32,664 nt of DNA from Methanothrix sp. (GTDB lineage: Archaea > Halobacteriota > Methanosarcinia > Methanotrichales > Methanotrichaceae): NCBI GenBank assembly GCA_030372945.1, contig JAUCQD010000139.1:1-32664 (forward strand), written 5' to 3'. The translations under genes were made by a program, and so were the position numbers. Every line of letters begins with the position of its first letter. Position 1 is the stretch's first letter. Below, one piece after another: positions 16,620-25,562 of the stretch. The notes below the pieces were generated by a model, which was not told the origin of the DNA, ran no database searches, and worked only from the letters and a program-made list of their open reading frames with translations.

Positions 16620-17611
16620 AGATACTGCTCTTGGCCAACCAGCCGGAGAAGACCACTCGCCTGAAGATGTTCGGTAAGACTTTGCAGTCTCAGGGGCATG
16701 AGGTGATAATTCCCTCTTTTAAAACCAGGAACTGGATCACAATATCCGGCCTGGCAAAGAAGATTACGAAGGAGAAAAAACCGGACGTCGTGCACATCTT
16801 CAACGTTCCCGACGTGATCTATCACGACTTCGCAGCTCTACGAGGAGAAGCTTTCGAAAAGCTCATCTACGACTACAGATCCCCATGGGGCATCGAGGTT
16901 CAGCAGACCTTTGGAGCTCCCGGCAGAGCATTCGCTGAGCACTTCGAGAGAGAGCTGGCGGAGTGTGCGGACATCATCACAACAGTAAATGCTCCGCTGA
17001 AGAGGAAGGTCTCTGAGTATGCACCAGGAAAAGAGGTGCATGTGATTCCCAACTATCCATGCCGCTCTTTCCTAGAGGCGAGGGCCGGCTCCGATGGCCT
17101 GGAATTGGAAGTTGCGCCCGGAAGAGAGCCGATAGTATTCATAGGAAGGATCTGCACCCAAGAAGGGATAGAACAACTTCTGGAGGTTGCAAGAGCCTTG
17201 CCCGAACGGGAGTTCTGGATAATAGGCGGTGGGCCGTTTGCTCAGTGGTACCTCTGGAGAAAGCCCGCGAATGTGAGGGCGCTTGGCTGGCAGCCGCACG
17301 AGAGGATTGCAGCCATTTTGAGAAGAGCAGGGCTCTGCCTGATACCAAGAAAGGAGAACGCTCTGACTGCGTACTCGACTGAAAAAAGTGTCTGGAAGCT
17401 CAACGAGTACCTGGCACTCGGAAAGATCGTAGTTGCCTCTGGCGTGACAGCAGAAGAGCAAAGAAAGAACTTAGTGGTTGTGAAGAGCAGGGAATTGAAG
17501 GACGCGATATTGCAGAGCCTTGAGCGAGAACCAGAGAAGCTAGGAGAGAAGGACTACAGGTTCTGGGAGATGAACGAGAGGACAATCCAAAAGGTGTACG
17601 AAAGCCTCTGA
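16616..17611 (+). CDS. GT-B fold glycosyltransferase (GT4-like)
   Basis: 331 residues with two Rossmann-like halves. The N-terminal half opens KILLLANQPE and is poorly conserved. The C-terminal half has PIVFIGRICTQEGIEQLL at about residue 175, the nucleotide-sugar phosphate-binding start of GT4 enzymes. A family-like acidic position follows near STEKSVWKLNEYLALGK, about residues 250-270. There is no signal peptide or membrane span, so it should act on the cytoplasmic face, on a lipid-linked acceptor. The start is a TTG overlapping the previous TGA. It is the last gene of the sugar operon and would be a candidate to transfer the diacetamido-mannuronic acid; the acceptor is unknown. Confidence 0.85.
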   Translation: MKILLLANQPEKTTRLKMFGKTLQSQGHEVIIPSFKTRNWITISGLAKKITKEKKPDVVHIFNVPDVIYHDFAALRGEAFEKLIYDYRSPWGIEVQQTFGAPGRAFAEHFERELAECADIITTVNAPLKRKVSEYAPGKEVHVIPNYPCRSFLEARAGSDGLELEVAPGREPIVFIGRICTQEGIEQLLEVARALPEREFWIIGGGPFAQWYLWRKPANVRALGWQPHERIAAILRRAGLCLIPRKENALTAYSTEKSVWKLNEYLALGKIVVASGVTAEEQRKNLVVVKSRELKDAILQSLEREPEKLGEKDYRFWEMNERTIQKVYESL

Positions 17612-17615
17612 TGTG

Positions 17616-17654
17616 AAAAAAAATTGCTGCCAGAGCCGCTACTTGCTGGGCAGC
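17616..17654 (-). terminator. Hairpin plus T-run terminator after the binding-protein gene
   Basis: On the minus strand GCTGCC (17654-17649) can pair with GGCAGC (17631-17626) around a 17-base loop that contains the stop codon, followed after AA by eight Ts (17623-17616). It lies in the 27-base gap between two convergent genes. The long loop makes it less certain than a compact hairpin. Confidence 0.5.
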
Positions 17655-18751
17655 TCCGGGTATACGAAGATCCTTCCCTCTGGATATTCAAGGCCCAGAC
17701 GCTTCAGGTATTCCTTATGAACGCTAATTGGGTCAAGATCCACGCTTGGATGGAGCAATTTTGCCAAATAGGTTATGCCCACGACCTGATCCAGGCCGTT
17801 CAGAACATCCCAGTCCATTATGTAAACTTTGTTCGCCTTGACAGCAGAGATGCCGCTTGCGCCTGAGCGGGACAGGATCTCATTTCTCACATTTTCAAGA
17901 GAGACGGTATCCGGAGAAGGCCCTTCTTGCCAGCCGATCTGTGTTTGGGTCGATGATTGAGTCTGCCTCTTGATTATTACTTCTGGATTTTGGGATATGA
18001 CCCACTCCCAGCCTACTTTAGGATATGCATCATTTAACTTCTTGGCAATATTGTATCCATTGGCCTTGCTCAAAACCTGATCAAAGCCTGAACCCGAGCC
18101 AAGGGTTGAAAGATCTCCTGCTGTAGAACTCCACTCAGCATAAACCTTGGGCTTGTTCTGGTCTTTCACAGCCTGCTCCACATCTGAGATCAAACTATCA
18201 TACCAGTTGATATAATCCAAAGCTGCATCCTCTTTGTTCAGGATCTTGCCCAAGATCTCAATCTCGCGGGTCATGTTCTCAGCCTTGTAAAAGTCCAGAG
18301 CTACTGCCTGGATATTCTTGAAGGGTTTCAATCCCTTCTCCACGGCATAGATGCCGTAGGGCTTGTCTGGATAGCTGTAGCCAATCACTATGATGTCGGG
18401 CTTGATGCTCTCTTCGCCACCCTTCGCGATCTCCCCTATCATCTCATAATCCGGTTGATTCCACTTGCCAACGCTCTGCTTCTTTTTGAGCTGTGGGAAG
18501 TAGTAGCCCTTTTTTGTCACTGTATCAGAGACCCCGACGACCTTGTCCGTTGCACCAAGCATTGTCACTGCCTCAGCAGCATCGGAGTTGAGCACAATCA
18601 CACGTTCCACGGGCACTGTGAAAGTGAGCTCTCTTCCTGCTGAGTCTGTGATGGTCAGGGGATAGTCTGCTCCTGATGCAGCAAATGCGCCCAGGAGGAT
18701 CAGCAATAACAGCGATGAGACTGCCGATATCAGTAATGTTCTATTATTCAT
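17639..18751 (-). CDS. Secreted ABC-transporter substrate-binding protein, iron-chelate/cobalamin type
   Basis: 370 residues with an N-terminal signal peptide (hydrophobic core about residues 7-25, Ala-rich cleavage zone near 26-28). The mature protein has the FecB/BtuF fold: a first lobe with GRELTFTVPVERVIVLNSDAAEAVTMLG, a long connecting helix and a second lobe. The substrate is likely a metal chelate or corrinoid; nothing in the sequence chooses among them. No lipobox cysteine is visible. A strong AGGAGGG ribosome site precedes the ATG. No permease or ATPase gene lies next to it in the window, so it is an orphan here. The upstream 156-base gap is A+T-rich with TATA-like stretches. Confidence 0.9.
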   Translation of the reverse strand: MNNRTLLISAVSSLLLLILLGAFAASGADYPLTITDSAGRELTFTVPVERVIVLNSDAAEAVTMLGATDKVVGVSDTVTKKGYYFPQLKKKQSVGKWNQPDYEMIGEIAKGGEESIKPDIIVIGYSYPDKPYGIYAVEKGLKPFKNIQAVALDFYKAENMTREIEILGKILNKEDAALDYINWYDSLISDVEQAVKDQNKPKVYAEWSSTAGDLSTLGSGSGFDQVLSKANGYNIAKKLNDAYPKVGWEWVISQNPEVIIKRQTQSSTQTQIGWQEGPSPDTVSLENVRNEILSRSGASGISAVKANKVYIMDWDVLNGLDQVVGITYLAKLLHPSVDLDPISVHKEYLKRLGLEYPEGRIFVYPELPSK

Positions 18752-18907
18752 TTCAATCCCTCCTTTGATTAGTTAATAATACAGCAGCATAGTTACAACA
18801 TTATTCTTAATAACAATTTTGGTTAAATTATTATTGGGTGCATCAAATTCAAGGCACCGAGAGGCTAATTTACGCCTGACATCATCCATAACAATTTTGC
18901 CAGAACT

Positions 18908-19597
18908 TTACGGATGCCTGCTGATGTACAGATCCCCGAATATCTCTTCCTGCTCCAGCCATACCTGTTTTCTGTGTGCCATAAACAACAGTGAGATGTA
19001 GTTTGTAACACCATCCTCGCTCTTGCTGTTTATGTCCCGGAACAAGACCTTCTTTCTTCCAACAAACATGTCATCCAGTATGGGTCCTAACGCACGAATC
19101 CGATCTTCAATTCCCTCATCATGAGAAAGATCCAGAGCCTTTTCCTCAGTGCTCGGCCACCTCTCCCGCATCGCCTTCCTGCGGCCTACCATCTCCGCCT
19201 TCTTCAGCTCTGCGATGAGCTCATCCAGGGTTACGGGCCGTTTGGTATGCCGTCTCACAGGCGGCTGGGGAAGCGCATCTACCTGCAGCGTCTCTTGCGG
19301 TCCCAGCTCTTCTGGCTCTTGCTCGCAAGCTTCCTCCTTTTGCCCTTCCAGTGAGTCGGACTTCATGCGCAAAAGGATGCTAGCGTAAAGCAGCGTTCTG
19401 GCGGGGATTCTCAGGTCACGCTTCTGCAGAGAATCGATGTACTGCAGGAACTTCTCAGTGGTTTGAGCAATATCGATCTCCCATGGATCGATCTCGCCTC
19501 GCTTGGCAAGCTCCACCAGAACTTCCGCAGGCTCGCCAAACTCGAACTCATCCTGGCCTTTTCGAGTTTCGTCCGGAGTGGATGGATCTTCTGTCAA
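18908..19597 (-). CDS. scpA: Segregation and condensation protein A (kleisin)
   Basis: The kleisin bridges the head domains of the SMC dimer and closes the condensin ring. The EPAEVLVELAKRGEIDPWEIDIA segment near the N-terminus is a strong family match, and the C-terminal winged-helix region ends the protein. The middle (about residues 85-125) is acidic and proline-rich linker. The gene directly follows smc on the same strand. The TTG at 19597 has a GAGG site five bases upstream, so I prefer it to the TTG at 19618, which would overlap smc by 13 bases and has no ribosome site. Length is about 229 residues, normal for archaea. Confidence 0.93.
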   Translation of the reverse strand: MTEDPSTPDETRKGQDEFEFGEPAEVLVELAKRGEIDPWEIDIAQTTEKFLQYIDSLQKRDLRIPARTLLYASILLRMKSDSLEGQKEEACEQEPEELGPQETLQVDALPQPPVRRHTKRPVTLDELIAELKKAEMVGRRKAMRERWPSTEEKALDLSHDEGIEDRIRALGPILDDMFVGRKKVLFRDINSKSEDGVTNYISLLFMAHRKQVWLEQEEIFGDLYISRHP

Positions 19598-19605
19598 GGT
19601 CGCCT

Positions 19606-22600
19606 CTAGTTGGTACAAATGCCAGTTACAGTGGACAGGTTGTCCTCCTGCATGGTCACGCCCAGGGTAAACTTCGACTGCATGATCATGGGCTTTCGCA
19701 AGGAGACTACTATGAACTGGGCCCTGTTGGAGATCTTGCCTATCAGCTTGGCCACGCGCTCAACATTGGCCCCATCCAGAAACATATCGATCTCGTCCAT
19801 AGCATAGAAGGGCGCTGGCCGGTACATCTGGATGGAGAATATGAAGGAGAGGGCAGTCAGGCTCTTCTCGCCTCCTGACATGGCCTCCAGACGGTGGAAG
19901 GGCTTGCCTGCAGGCCTGGCCTTGATGCTCATGCCTCCTGAAAGTGGGTCCTCGGGATTTTCCAATATCAGGTCGCCTTCGCCATTGGAAAGCTCCTGGA
20001 ATATCTGCTTGAAGTTCTTGTTGATCTCTGTGAAGCTGGCAAGGAATGCATCTCTCTTCATCTGGTCGTATTTTTCGAGCTTGTCGATGATGGCCTCGCG
20101 CTCATCGCTCAGAGTCGTCCGTCTCTGCTGCAATATGTCGTGCCGCATCTTGACATGATCGTACTCCTCGATTGCCAGCATGTTCACAGGCTCGAGGTCC
20201 AACATGGCCTTTTCCAGGGCCCGGATCTTCTCTGCCACAGTCTCGCTCTGGGGCGGCTCCTCTGTGCAGTCCACGCCGCATGACTCAATCTCTGTGCGCA
20301 GGCCGTTTACCCTTGACTGGATGGCATCTCTGGCCAAGAGCGTGGCCGAAAGTCTGGCATCGATTCGGTCCATCTCCCGCTCTGCCTGATCCACATCCCT
20401 TTGCAGGCTGAGTATGACCTCCAGCAGCTCACCCCTCTCGCCCTTCAGGCCGTGCAGCTCAACCTCTATCTCAGCCTCGCGCTCCCGTGAAGCTTTGAGC
20501 TGCTCTTCCAAAGATAGAATCTCCGCTGCAGCTGCATCTTTGCGCTGCAGAGCATCCATCTTCTGCGCATCCAGAGCCTCCCTTCGAGCCTGAAGCTCCA
20601 ACAACTTCTCCTGGCCGCTCTCCTCCCGAAGCTTGTACTTGAGAATCTCGGCATCTATGCCTGCCAGCCTCTCCTGGAGACGCTTGATCTCCATCTGCGC
20701 GCCGTCGGCTTTTTTGTTCAGTTCTGGAATCTCAGAGCCCGAAAGATCGCCCTCGAGCCTCTCGATCTTCTGCTGCACCTCCCCCAAGACGTCCTCAGCC
20801 TTTTTGATCTCCACATCGAGCTGATCGAGCTTCTCTTTGAAGGTCAAAGACTCTCTCTCAATCTGCATCAGCCGCTCTCGCCTCTCCTGAATGGACTTCT
20901 GCAGCCTGGGCTTGGAGGCAGCGAGCTCGTCGAGCTGGAAGGTCTTCTTGGATATCGCCTTGTTCAGCTCTTCCACCTCCCTGGTAATGCGCGCGATCTG
21001 CTCCTCGACTCGATCCAACTTGTCAAGATTTGTGTTGCGCCCAGACTCTGCCGATGCGATCCTCTCTGACAATTCTTTCAACTTTCTCTCTTCTTCCGCT
21101 GCGAACTTCATCTTCGACCTAAAGTGGCCGCCTGTCATGGCTCCAGACTTCTCAACGAGATCGCCTTCCAGTGTTACCATCCGATATCTGCCCATGAGTT
21201 GCCTGGCATGATTCAGGCTCTCGACCACCAAGGTGTCCCGGAAGACGTACCAGAAGGCCGGCATGAACTTGCGGTCGAAGTCAACAAGGTTCAGGGCAAA
21301 GTCAACTACCCCAGGATGGTTTGGCTTGGATGGGAGGCTGCCCCGATCCAGCTTGTTGAGGGGCAGAAAGGTCGCACGACCGATCTGAGACCTCTTCAGG
21401 TATTCGATGGCATAAGCTGCATCAGCATCCGTGGCTGCAACGATGCTTTGCATTCGCCCTCCTGCTGCTACTTCAAGGGCAGCAGAATAGCGCGAACCCA
21501 CATTTCCAAGCTCAGCTACAGTTCCAAAGAGGCCCTGCAGCATCTGCCTTTTCATTGCCGATCTGACTGCATCCACTGCCCTGCTGTAGCCTGCCTTGTC
21601 CTCCGTTGCCCTCAGACGGCCGTCGGCACGGGCATACTCGCTTTGAAGCCGCTGTAACTCTCTCTCAGCTTCGGCAATCTCCCTGCGAAGGCGCAATCTG
21701 CCTGCTTCCAGGTCGTCCCTGTCGCGCTCCTGCTCCATGGCCTTGCCATTCAGAGCTGCCAGCTCTGTCCTGAGATGCTCTGATTCTTGGTCTGCGGTGC
21801 CCAAAGCATCCATAGCCTCCTTGATGCCCTCGGAGAGCTCCTCCCTCTCCAGGTCGCAGCGTCGCGTAGCATCCAGTAGCCTATCTCTCTCTCTCACCAG
21901 ATCGCTCAGCTTTGCTTTTTCCTCCTCCCGTAGACCACGCGCCCCTGAAAGTTCATCCCTTATGAGAGAGTACTTGGCATCGGCCAAGGCGAGCTTCTCC
22001 TGGGCCATGGAGAGCGTCTCCATCTGGTCGTCCAGTTCACCCTTCAGGCTCGCCCAGCGCAAACTGGCGTCCCTCACCATCTCTGCCAGCTCTTCTAGTT
22101 CCTGGTTTATGTTTCCGATCTGAATGAAGCAGGCCTTCTGCTGTCCCTCAGCCTCAGCAATAGCCATATCGGCCATCTCTCTCCTGCCAGCCTCGCGAGC
22201 TATCTCCCCTTTCAGCTCCTCAATCCTGCGCTTCACCTCAATCTGCTCATCCTCTCCCTTGTGAGTGATCATTGAGCTGAGATTTTGCAGTCGCTCATCG
22301 AGGGCAGCAAGCTTTGCCTTCTTGCCCTCCGACCTATGCAGAAGGTCTTCTTTCTTTGCTTTGAGAGTGAGAACCTCGTCCTCCAGTCCTGAAAGCTCAG
22401 TGGACGCTTCCTTCAGCCTGGCCAGCAGCAAGAAAGCCTCCTGCCTTCTCAATTCCTCGCGGTGGGCCTGGTAGGAGAGGGCTTTGTCGCGTTCTTCCTT
22501 CAACCTGGCAAGCTGCACGCTCACCTCCTCGAGGATGACGTCCACCCTTGCGATGCGCTCGCGCACTACATCCAGCTCATCCATCGCCTTCTTTTTCTTC

Positions 22601-23121
22601 TCGTCGAACTCAGAGACGCCTGCGATCTCATCCACGATCTTGCGCCGTTCCACAGGCGTCATCTCGATGATGCGAGTCACATCGCCCTGCATGACTATGT
22701 TATAGCTCTCTGGGGTGATGCCCGCCTTGGAGAGCTGATCCTGTAGTTCTGCCTGGCTGCATGCCTTTCCATTAAAATAATAAGAAGAAGCGTATTTATC
22801 GTGGTTTACCTTGATCTTCCTGGAGACCTCGATGGTGTCCTGGTCCAAAGGAAAAAGGCGACTCGTGTTATCCAGTCGAACTGTGACCTGGGCATAGTCC
22901 GGGTTCTTGCCGTTCTCTCCACGGTAAATCAGATCGGGAAGCCTCTCGGCACGCATGGCCCGTGAACTGGAGAGGCAAAGTGCAAAGAGCAGGGCATCGA
23001 CGACATTCGACTTGCCGCTACCGTTAGGACCTGTGATCGTCACGAAGTCGTTCTTCAGAGGGACCCTGATGCTCTTCCCAAAGGATTTGAAATTCTTAAG
23101 CTCAACCTCTTTGATGTACAA
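19606..23121 (-). CDS. smc: Chromosome segregation ATPase SMC
   Basis: 1171 residues with the full SMC plan: Walker A loop GPNGSGKS at 31-38, a first coiled coil to about 500, a hinge domain about 510-660 containing the glycine-rich dimer contacts, a second coiled coil, the ABC signature SGGEK at 1082-1086 and Walker B with Asp1109-Glu1110 (FYAMDEIDMF). It dimerises and works with ScpA to organise and separate chromosomes. The start is a TTG with GGAGG six bases upstream, and YIKEVELKNFKSFG is the usual family opening. It is followed at once by scpA. No scpB-like gene is next to the pair in the window. Confidence 0.97.
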   Translation of the reverse strand: MYIKEVELKNFKSFGKSIRVPLKNDFVTITGPNGSGKSNVVDALLFALCLSSSRAMRAERLPDLIYRGENGKNPDYAQVTVRLDNTSRLFPLDQDTIEVSRKIKVNHDKYASSYYFNGKACSQAELQDQLSKAGITPESYNIVMQGDVTRIIEMTPVERRKIVDEIAGVSEFDEKKKKAMDELDVVRERIARVDVILEEVSVQLARLKEERDKALSYQAHREELRRQEAFLLLARLKEASTELSGLEDEVLTLKAKKEDLLHRSEGKKAKLAALDERLQNLSSMITHKGEDEQIEVKRRIEELKGEIAREAGRREMADMAIAEAEGQQKACFIQIGNINQELEELAEMVRDASLRWASLKGELDDQMETLSMAQEKLALADAKYSLIRDELSGARGLREEEKAKLSDLVRERDRLLDATRRCDLEREELSEGIKEAMDALGTADQESEHLRTELAALNGKAMEQERDRDDLEAGRLRLRREIAEAERELQRLQSEYARADGRLRATEDKAGYSRAVDAVRSAMKRQMLQGLFGTVAELGNVGSRYSAALEVAAGGRMQSIVAATDADAAYAIEYLKRSQIGRATFLPLNKLDRGSLPSKPNHPGVVDFALNLVDFDRKFMPAFWYVFRDTLVVESLNHARQLMGRYRMVTLEGDLVEKSGAMTGGHFRSKMKFAAEEERKLKELSERIASAESGRNTNLDKLDRVEEQIARITREVEELNKAISKKTFQLDELAASKPRLQKSIQERRERLMQIERESLTFKEKLDQLDVEIKKAEDVLGEVQQKIERLEGDLSGSEIPELNKKADGAQMEIKRLQERLAGIDAEILKYKLREESGQEKLLELQARREALDAQKMDALQRKDAAAAEILSLEEQLKASREREAEIEVELHGLKGERGELLEVILSLQRDVDQAEREMDRIDARLSATLLARDAIQSRVNGLRTEIESCGVDCTEEPPQSETVAEKIRALEKAMLDLEPVNMLAIEEYDHVKMRHDILQQRRTTLSDEREAIIDKLEKYDQMKRDAFLASFTEINKNFKQIFQELSNGEGDLILENPEDPLSGGMSIKARPAGKPFHRLEAMSGGEKSLTALSFIFSIQMYRPAPFYAMDEIDMFLDGANVERVAKLIGKISNRAQFIVVSLRKPMIMQSKFTLGVTMQEDNLSTVTGICTN

Positions 23122-23228
23122 AGGTTACCTCCGTTTGCTCGGATTCCTGTAGACTCTTGGCGATGATCAGGACCTCTGGGAGGCCTGCTAACCCGGGATT
23201 TAATGCTTTAACTTAAGTATGTATTCAA

Positions 23229-23241
23229 GGATGTATATATC
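23229..23241 (-). promoter_or_regulatory. Candidate TATA box for smc-scpA
   Basis: The minus strand reads ATGATATATACAT. Initiation about 25 bases downstream predicts a leader of about 85 bases before the TTG start of smc. Confidence 0.35.
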
Positions 23242-23254
23242 ATTTTCCTATTCG

Positions 23255-23266
23255 ATGACATGTCAT
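23255..23266. promoter_or_regulatory. Perfect 12-bp palindrome ATGACATGTCAT (possible operator)
   Basis: The palindrome lies between the divergent promoters of smc and the antiporter gene, just upstream of the smc TATA element and about 30 bases from the antiporter TATA element. Position suits a dimeric repressor or activator; no function can be proved from one copy. Confidence 0.35.
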
Positions 23267-23296
23267 TAAACAGCATTCAATCATGACCAACATAAG

Positions 23297-23306
23297 CAAT
23301 ATATCT
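23297..23306 (+). promoter_or_regulatory. Candidate TATA box for the Ca2+/Na+ antiporter gene
   Basis: GCAATATATC predicts initiation close to 23326, just ahead of the AGGTG ribosome site and the ATG at 23348. This supports the shorter start of that gene. Confidence 0.4.
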
Positions 23307-23347
23307 AGATAGATTATTATGGTATGAGCCTCAAAAGGTGTGCTTTG

Positions 23348-24256
23348 ATGCTGGAATACCTCATATTTTTCCTGAGCCTCCTGGCCCTTTTCTTGGGCGC
23401 GAAGTTCCTTACCGATAGTGCCCGACAGATAGCGAGAGCCGCTGGAGTCTCGGAATTCATTATCGGAGCGACCATCGTTGCCTTTGGAACATCCCTGCCT
23501 GAGTTGGCATCATCCATCATCGCAATGCTATCTGGCCATCCGAGCATCGTGGTAGGCAACGCTTTGGGCTCTAATGTTGCCAACATAGGCCTGGCGCTGG
23601 GATTGGCCAGCATGCTTTATCCCATTTATGTAAGCAGACAGATAACGGACATCGATATACCCTTTCTGCTCGCCTCAGTAGTAGCTACGTTCGTTGTATT
23701 CATAGACCTTAGCATAACATGGATTGAAGGCATACTACTGATATCGATGTATTTGGCTTTTATTTATCACGAGATCTCCCAGCATCGCGAACCAGATGAT
23801 ACAACGAATGGAGGGTTTGATTTCAGGCACCTGCTGGGCTTTGTTCTGGGATTGGCACTGCTCTACGTCGGCGCCAGATATCTGGTCTCATCCACACTCG
23901 CCATATCAGACAGCCTGGGCTTGAGTGAATCGCAAATAGCCTTCTTCTTCGTTGCTCTGGGAACATCTCTGCCGGAGATCGCCACTACTCTGATAGCCGC
24001 CAGAAGTGGAAGAGCAGAGATCGCAATGGGCAATGTTCTCGGCTCAAATACATTCAATTCCCTGATAATATTGGGCAGCAGTTCCTTATTTGGCGTGGTC
24101 TCTGCGGATAGTTCATTTCTCTATGCAACCCTCCCTGCCATGACCCTGCTCTCCATCCTTCTGGGTTTCATGTCCATTAATAACACTATCACACGCCTAG
24201 AAGGCACTCTTTTGCTTCTGATCTATTGCATCATCTCCCTAAATCTCATCAGATAG
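23348..24256 (+). CDS. Ca2+/Na+ (cation) antiporter, CaCA superfamily, YrbG-like
   Basis: 302 residues with ten or so hydrophobic segments in two inverted halves. Each half carries the ion-binding alpha repeat: GTSLPELASS near residue 50 with GNALGSNVANIGL following, and GTSLPEIATT near residue 205 with GNVLGSNTFNSL following. The two glutamates are the cation ligands of the NCX/YrbG fold. It probably exports Ca2+ in exchange for Na+ or H+. I chose the ATG at 23348 because AGGTG lies seven bases upstream; the ATG at 23324 lies at the predicted transcription start. It is divergent from smc and has no obvious partner gene. Confidence 0.93.
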   Translation: MLEYLIFFLSLLALFLGAKFLTDSARQIARAAGVSEFIIGATIVAFGTSLPELASSIIAMLSGHPSIVVGNALGSNVANIGLALGLASMLYPIYVSRQITDIDIPFLLASVVATFVVFIDLSITWIEGILLISMYLAFIYHEISQHREPDDTTNGGFDFRHLLGFVLGLALLYVGARYLVSSTLAISDSLGLSESQIAFFFVALGTSLPEIATTLIAARSGRAEIAMGNVLGSNTFNSLIILGSSSLFGVVSADSSFLYATLPAMTLLSILLGFMSINNTITRLEGTLLLLIYCIISLNLIR

Positions 24257-24296
24257 CCCAAAACCTATTTACCCTCTGCAGGATTCCAAATTCAGT

Positions 24297-25514
24297 ATGG
24301 AGATTCTCGCCGACGTCGGTGGAAGGCCAGGGCTGGACTGCAGAGGCTTTTGCAGCTACTGCTATTTCAGGGGAGTCAAGAGCATACAGCCCTTCGGCTG
24401 CAAGTTTTGCATGCCTTTTAAGAAGGGCTGCGACTATTGCTCCCGCGCCATCGTTGAAGGCTACCCAGGCTTCAAGCCCCTGGACGCAGTCGTCTTCGAG
24501 GTGGCCCAGAAGGCCTATGGCTCGATACCCGACAAGGTCACCATCAGCGGCGGCGGAGACCTGAGCTGCTACCCAGAGCTCTTGCCCCTGGCAAAGATGG
24601 TAGGTCAGGGATTTGTTCCCATCCACTTGGGGTATACCAGTGGCAAGGGCTTTACGCGGGAGAATGAAGCTGAGGCTCTGGTGGAGGCGGGAGTTCGAGA
24701 GGTCTCCTTTACAGTCTTCTCTACAAGGCCAGAGATGCGACGTAAGTATATGGGAGATAGGCATCCAGAGGTAGCACTCTCCAACCTCAAGATCTTCTGC
24801 GAAAGCTGCGACGTTTATTGTGCTGCTGTGTTGATCCCAGGCGTCAACGACGGCCCAGAGCTGGAGAAGACCTGTCGCGACCTGGAGGAGATGGGTGCGA
24901 GGGGGCTGATCCTCATGAGATTCGCCAACGTCCGCGAGCAGGGCTTGATCTTGGGAAATGAGCCCATAATCCCTGGCGTGACGCCCCACACTCTCGAAGA
25001 GTTCAGAAGAATAGTCTCAGAGACCGCAAGCCGGCATAGCTTCCGGGTTACGGGAACTCCTCTTTGGGACCCTGCCACAGGCGCACCATTCGCCCTGGCT
25101 GCGCACCCGGAGGATATCCATAGGCTGCCAGCTTTGCGAAGAGGCGCCACAGTCATCACCAGCAGCGTGGCCCGGCCCATGCTAGAAGCCATCTTTGGAC
25201 AACTTGGCGAAGATGTAAATGTGGTGGCTACATCAAAGGACGTTGGCTGCTTGATCACCATTGAAGATTTTCTGGATTTGGACCTTGCCCAGGTCAAGGA
25301 CACCGTCATCATTCCGGGCCGCACACTGGCCCACGATAAGGAGATAACGAAGATCCTCAGTCGCGACGGCAGGAAGAGGCTCGTGGTCAGGGGTCCGGAT
25401 ATGCTCACAGTCGACGGAGAGATGAGCATCTCCATGAATGCGCGAGAGGTATTGGACTTTGAAGTCGAAGCTTTCAAAGAACTGATCGAGGCCATCAATG
25501 CCCTTGGCGTTTAG
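24297..25514 (+). CDS. mmp10: Mmp10-type radical SAM arginine methylase for methyl-coenzyme M reductase
   Basis: In methanogens Mmp10 is a cobalamin-dependent radical SAM enzyme that adds a 5-C-methyl group to an arginine near the active site of methyl-coenzyme M reductase. The radical SAM cluster motif is Cys15-x3-Cys19-x2-Cys22, followed at once by Tyr23, the unusual tyrosine reported to approach the cluster in Mmp10. A second group of cysteines (Cys35, Cys38, Cys45, Cys48) fits the family's extra metal site. TISGGGDLS near residue 82 is the SAM-binding GGD/GGE strand. Length (405) is normal. The ribosome site is weak; the ATG is chosen because it gives the conserved opening. It is followed after 48 bases by another radical SAM gene. 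Confidence 0.85.
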   Translation: MEILADVGGRPGLDCRGFCSYCYFRGVKSIQPFGCKFCMPFKKGCDYCSRAIVEGYPGFKPLDAVVFEVAQKAYGSIPDKVTISGGGDLSCYPELLPLAKMVGQGFVPIHLGYTSGKGFTRENEAEALVEAGVREVSFTVFSTRPEMRRKYMGDRHPEVALSNLKIFCESCDVYCAAVLIPGVNDGPELEKTCRDLEEMGARGLILMRFANVREQGLILGNEPIIPGVTPHTLEEFRRIVSETASRHSFRVTGTPLWDPATGAPFALAAHPEDIHRLPALRRGATVITSSVARPMLEAIFGQLGEDVNVVATSKDVGCLITIEDFLDLDLAQVKDTVIIPGRTLAHDKEITKILSRDGRKRLVVRGPDMLTVDGEMSISMNAREVLDFEVEAFKELIEAINALGV

Positions 25515-25562
25515 CGTTCGAAGATGCGGGAAAATTATTAGTACTTTGATGAGGCCAAAAAA

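Noticed and set aside
18770-18840. Possible iron-regulator (DtxR-type) operator upstream of the binding-protein gene
   Set aside because: Only four bases (TTAAC/GTTA type) match as an inverted repeat in a very A+T-rich region, which is expected by chance.
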